A stretch of DNA of 64,000 bases from Anaeromassilibacillus sp. An172 (GTDB taxonomy: Bacteria > Bacillota > Clostridia > Oscillospirales > Acutalibacteraceae): the NCBI RefSeq assembly GCF_002160515.1, contig NZ_NFKS01000003.1, positions 98,737 to 162,736 of the forward strand, in the 5' to 3' direction. Positions 61,968 to 64,000 of the stretch are shown here, piece by piece (position 1 is the stretch's first letter; every line of letters begins with the position of its first letter). Below the pieces are notes generated by a model that was given only the letters and a program-made list of their open reading frames with translations, had not been told where the DNA came from and made no database searches. The translations under genes were made by a program, and so were the position numbers.

Positions 61968-63831
61968 AAAGAAAAAAGTATCAAGAAAGCATACAGCCGG
62001 CAGACTTTTGGGCTATGTATTCAAAGGTTATAAGCTGAGATTTTTCGTGGTAACAATTTGTATTCTTGTCAGCGCAATAGTAACTGTTGTAGGTTCACTG
62101 TTTATACAGAAACTCATCGATGATTTTATAACACCTTTGTCCCAGTCGCCAAACCCTGATTTTTCAGGCTTGTTGAAAGCGGTTGGAATAATGGCTGTAA
62201 TTTACGCCTCAGGTGTACTTTCCACTTTCCTTTATAACAGAATGATGGTTAGTATTTCACAGGGCGTTTTGAAAGATATAAGAATGGAAATGTTCTCAAA
62301 GATGCAGAGCCTTCCAATCAGATATTTTGATACCCACACCCATGGCGACATAATGAGCCATTACACAAACGATACAGACGCACTCAGACAGATGCTTTCA
62401 CAGAGTATCCCCCAGATACTTTCAGCAAGCGTATCAGTTATATTTGTATTCTTTACAATGATTTTCACAAACTGGGCGCTTACTTTGGTTGTTATATTGG
62501 GCTGTGTAATAATGTTCGCAACAATCAAGTTTATTACAGGAAAGAGCTCCCGTTACTTTGTAAAGCAGCAGATATCCCTCGGCGATATCAACGGTTATAT
62601 CGAAGAGATGATAGGCGGACAGAAGGTTGTAAAGGTTTTCTGTCACGAGGAAAAAGCCAAGGAAGCCTTTGATAAACACAATGACGAATTGAGAAAGAAT
62701 GCAGATAACGCAAACAAATATGCAAATATTTTGATGCCTATAATGCAGAACCTGGGAAACCTCCAGTATGTGCTTATAGCTATTGTAGGCGGTCTTTTGG
62801 CAGTAAACGGACTTGCAGGAATGACACTGGGAACAATCGCAGCATTCCTCCAGCTTTCAAAAAGCTTTACCCAGCCTCTGGGTCAGTGCTCACAGCAGCT
62901 CAATGCTGTTATTATGGCTCTTGCCGGAGCACAGAGAATTTTCGAGCTTATGGACGAAGAGCCTGAGCAGGACGAGGGATATGTAACACTTGTAAACTCT
63001 CAGTATGTTGACGGCAAGCTTACAGAGGCTGACCACCGTACAGGTTCATGGGCTTGGAAACATCCACACGGCGACGGAACAGTTACATACACACCGCTCA
63101 CAGGTGATGTAAGAATGTTTGACGTTGACTTTGGATATGTTCCTGAAAAGACAGTTCTTCACAACGTAACACTGTACGCAAAGCCGGGACAAAAGGTTGC
63201 TTTTGTTGGTTCTACAGGTGCCGGAAAGACAACTATCACAAACCTCATCAACAGATTTTATGATATTGCAGACGGTAAAATCAGATACGATGATATCAAT
63301 ATCAATAAGATTAAAAAGAGCGACCTTAGAAAATCTTTGGGTATCGTATTGCAGGATACAAACCTGTTTACCGGAACCGTAAAAGAAAACATCAGATACG
63401 GAAAGCTCGATGCAACAAATGAAGAGATAATAAGAGCGGCAAAGATAGCCAATGCTCACGACTTCATTACAAGACTTCCGGAAGGTTATGATACAATGCT
63501 CACAGGCAACGGCGCAAACCTTTCACAGGGTCAGCGTCAGCTTATAGCAATAGCACGTGCCGCAGTAGCAGACCCGCCTGTTATGATACTTGACGAAGCT
63601 ACATCAAGTATTGATACAAGAACAGAGGCATTGGTACAGAAAGGTATGGATAGACTTATGGAGGGCAGAACAGTATTTGTTATTGCCCACAGGCTTTCAA
63701 CTGTAAGAAATTCCGATGCTATTATGGTTCTTGAACACGGCAGAATTATAGAGCGTGGCAGCCATGACGAGCTTATTGCAAAGCGTGGAAAGTATTATCA
63801 GCTTTACACAGGTGCTTTTGAGCTTGAGTAA
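61957..63831 (+). CDS. ABC exporter half-transporter, second subunit, 624 aa
   Basis: The partner of the preceding gene. A basic N-terminus (SKKKKVSRKHTAGRLLGY) leads to six membrane helices and an ATPase domain with a normal Walker A (GSTGAGKTTITN) and Walker B with catalytic Glu (MILDEATSSID). The signature is LSQGQRQL. An acidic insert of about 40 residues lies between the membrane part and the ATPase (EEPEQDEGYV...). The ATG at 61957 (or 61960) follows AGAGGAGG, overlapping the previous stop. It provides the active site of the pair. Confidence 0.93.
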   Translation: MMSKKKKVSRKHTAGRLLGYVFKGYKLRFFVVTICILVSAIVTVVGSLFIQKLIDDFITPLSQSPNPDFSGLLKAVGIMAVIYASGVLSTFLYNRMMVSISQGVLKDIRMEMFSKMQSLPIRYFDTHTHGDIMSHYTNDTDALRQMLSQSIPQILSASVSVIFVFFTMIFTNWALTLVVILGCVIMFATIKFITGKSSRYFVKQQISLGDINGYIEEMIGGQKVVKVFCHEEKAKEAFDKHNDELRKNADNANKYANILMPIMQNLGNLQYVLIAIVGGLLAVNGLAGMTLGTIAAFLQLSKSFTQPLGQCSQQLNAVIMALAGAQRIFELMDEEPEQDEGYVTLVNSQYVDGKLTEADHRTGSWAWKHPHGDGTVTYTPLTGDVRMFDVDFGYVPEKTVLHNVTLYAKPGQKVAFVGSTGAGKTTITNLINRFYDIADGKIRYDDININKIKKSDLRKSLGIVLQDTNLFTGTVKENIRYGKLDATNEEIIRAAKIANAHDFITRLPEGYDTMLTGNGANLSQGQRQLIAIARAAVADPPVMILDEATSSIDTRTEALVQKGMDRLMEGRTVFVIAHRLSTVRNSDAIMVLEHGRIIERGSHDELIAKRGKYYQLYTGAFELE

Positions 63832-63888
63832 AAACTTACAAAAATACAAAATTATAATAGGTTAATTTATGTAATAAATGCCAAATTT

Positions 63889-63937
63889 TAACCGTGAACC
63901 TTACAATTTTGTAAGGTTCACGGTTTTGCTGTTTTTT
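63889..63937 (+). terminator. Terminator after the ABC exporter operon
   Basis: AACCGTGAACCTTAC/GTAAGGTTCACGGTT perfect 15-bp stem followed by TTGCTGTTTTTTT. Beyond it, up to 64000, only A+T-rich leader sequence of the next gene is seen. Confidence 0.92.
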
Positions 63938-64000
63938 TATGATATAATCACTATAAGGTCAGTAAAGTTATAAATAAGGAAAAATTATTATATCCTTTAT

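Overview
The window is a chromosomal segment of a low-to-moderate G+C anaerobic Firmicute, most likely a gut Ruminococcaceae/Oscillospiraceae-type Clostridium. The signs are a Clostridia-type gene cluster (yicC-remA-gmk-rpoZ-priA-def-fmt-rsmB-rlmN-prpC-prkC-rsgA), ferredoxin-dependent 2-oxoacid oxidoreductase, DUF1540 and YARHG proteins, a remnant of the spore-coat Mn-catalase gene cotJC, and two secreted multidomain proteins ending in type I dockerins. No rRNA, tRNA or CRISPR array was seen.

Layout. 1-1.2 kb: the N-terminus of a serine recombinase running off the left edge, and an unrecognised gene. 1.2-5.1 kb: an iron-uptake locus (two feoA, feoB, a Cys-rich Feo-associated peptide) with a divergent DtxR-family regulator. 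Three identical-plan GTTAG-N6-CTAAC boxes lie in its promoters. 5.3-12.5 kb: a sucrose/fructo-oligosaccharide locus (PTS IIBCA, two GH32 enzymes, LacI regulator, fructokinase). 12.6-13.0 kb: a 54-codon ORF and an internal piece of cotJC. 13.1-33.7 kb: housekeeping genes (phosphoglucomutase, YebC, the yicC-to-thiN cluster, tmcAL, ackA). 33.8-35.8 kb: a 46-codon basic ORF, a complete large serine recombinase, and the C-terminal piece of cotJC. 36-46.5 kb: metY, a MinD-like ATPase with a 2-oxoacid:ferredoxin oxidoreductase, a MurT/GatD-like pair and a RecD2-like helicase. 46.7-57 kb: surface and secreted proteins. 57-64 kb: iron alcohol dehydrogenase, a siroheme/4Fe-4S protein, and a MarR regulator with a heterodimeric ABC exporter.

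The most unusual observation is that cotJC is cut in two. The halves lie in the same orientation 22.6 kb apart and would join in frame at an Ala-Ala-Glu-Gln-Lys-Ala stretch. The break points carry an exactly matching 15-bp inverted repeat. Joined as a circle, the two element ends form a symmetric attP-like site (15-bp arms, 12-bp spacer, GA at the exact centre), as expected for a large serine recombinase, and an intact recombinase gene lies immediately inside the right end. The interval between the sites is not phage-like cargo: it contains gmk, priA, def, fmt, rpoZ and other core genes. Either an old integrative or sporulation-type intervening element captured host chromosome by rearrangement, or this is a very unusual excisable segment. 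The 5' part of cotJC is also lost, so the gene itself is decayed.

A second oddity is the GatD-like amidotransferase beside MurT. It has Thr where the nucleophilic Cys is expected and Ile at the usual catalytic His position, and its MurT partner departs from the conserved C-terminal motifs. The dockerin proteins, one a GH84 enzyme, fit a glycan-degrading gut lifestyle together with the fructan locus. Start codons were chosen from visible ribosome-binding sites; several genes use TTG or GTG.
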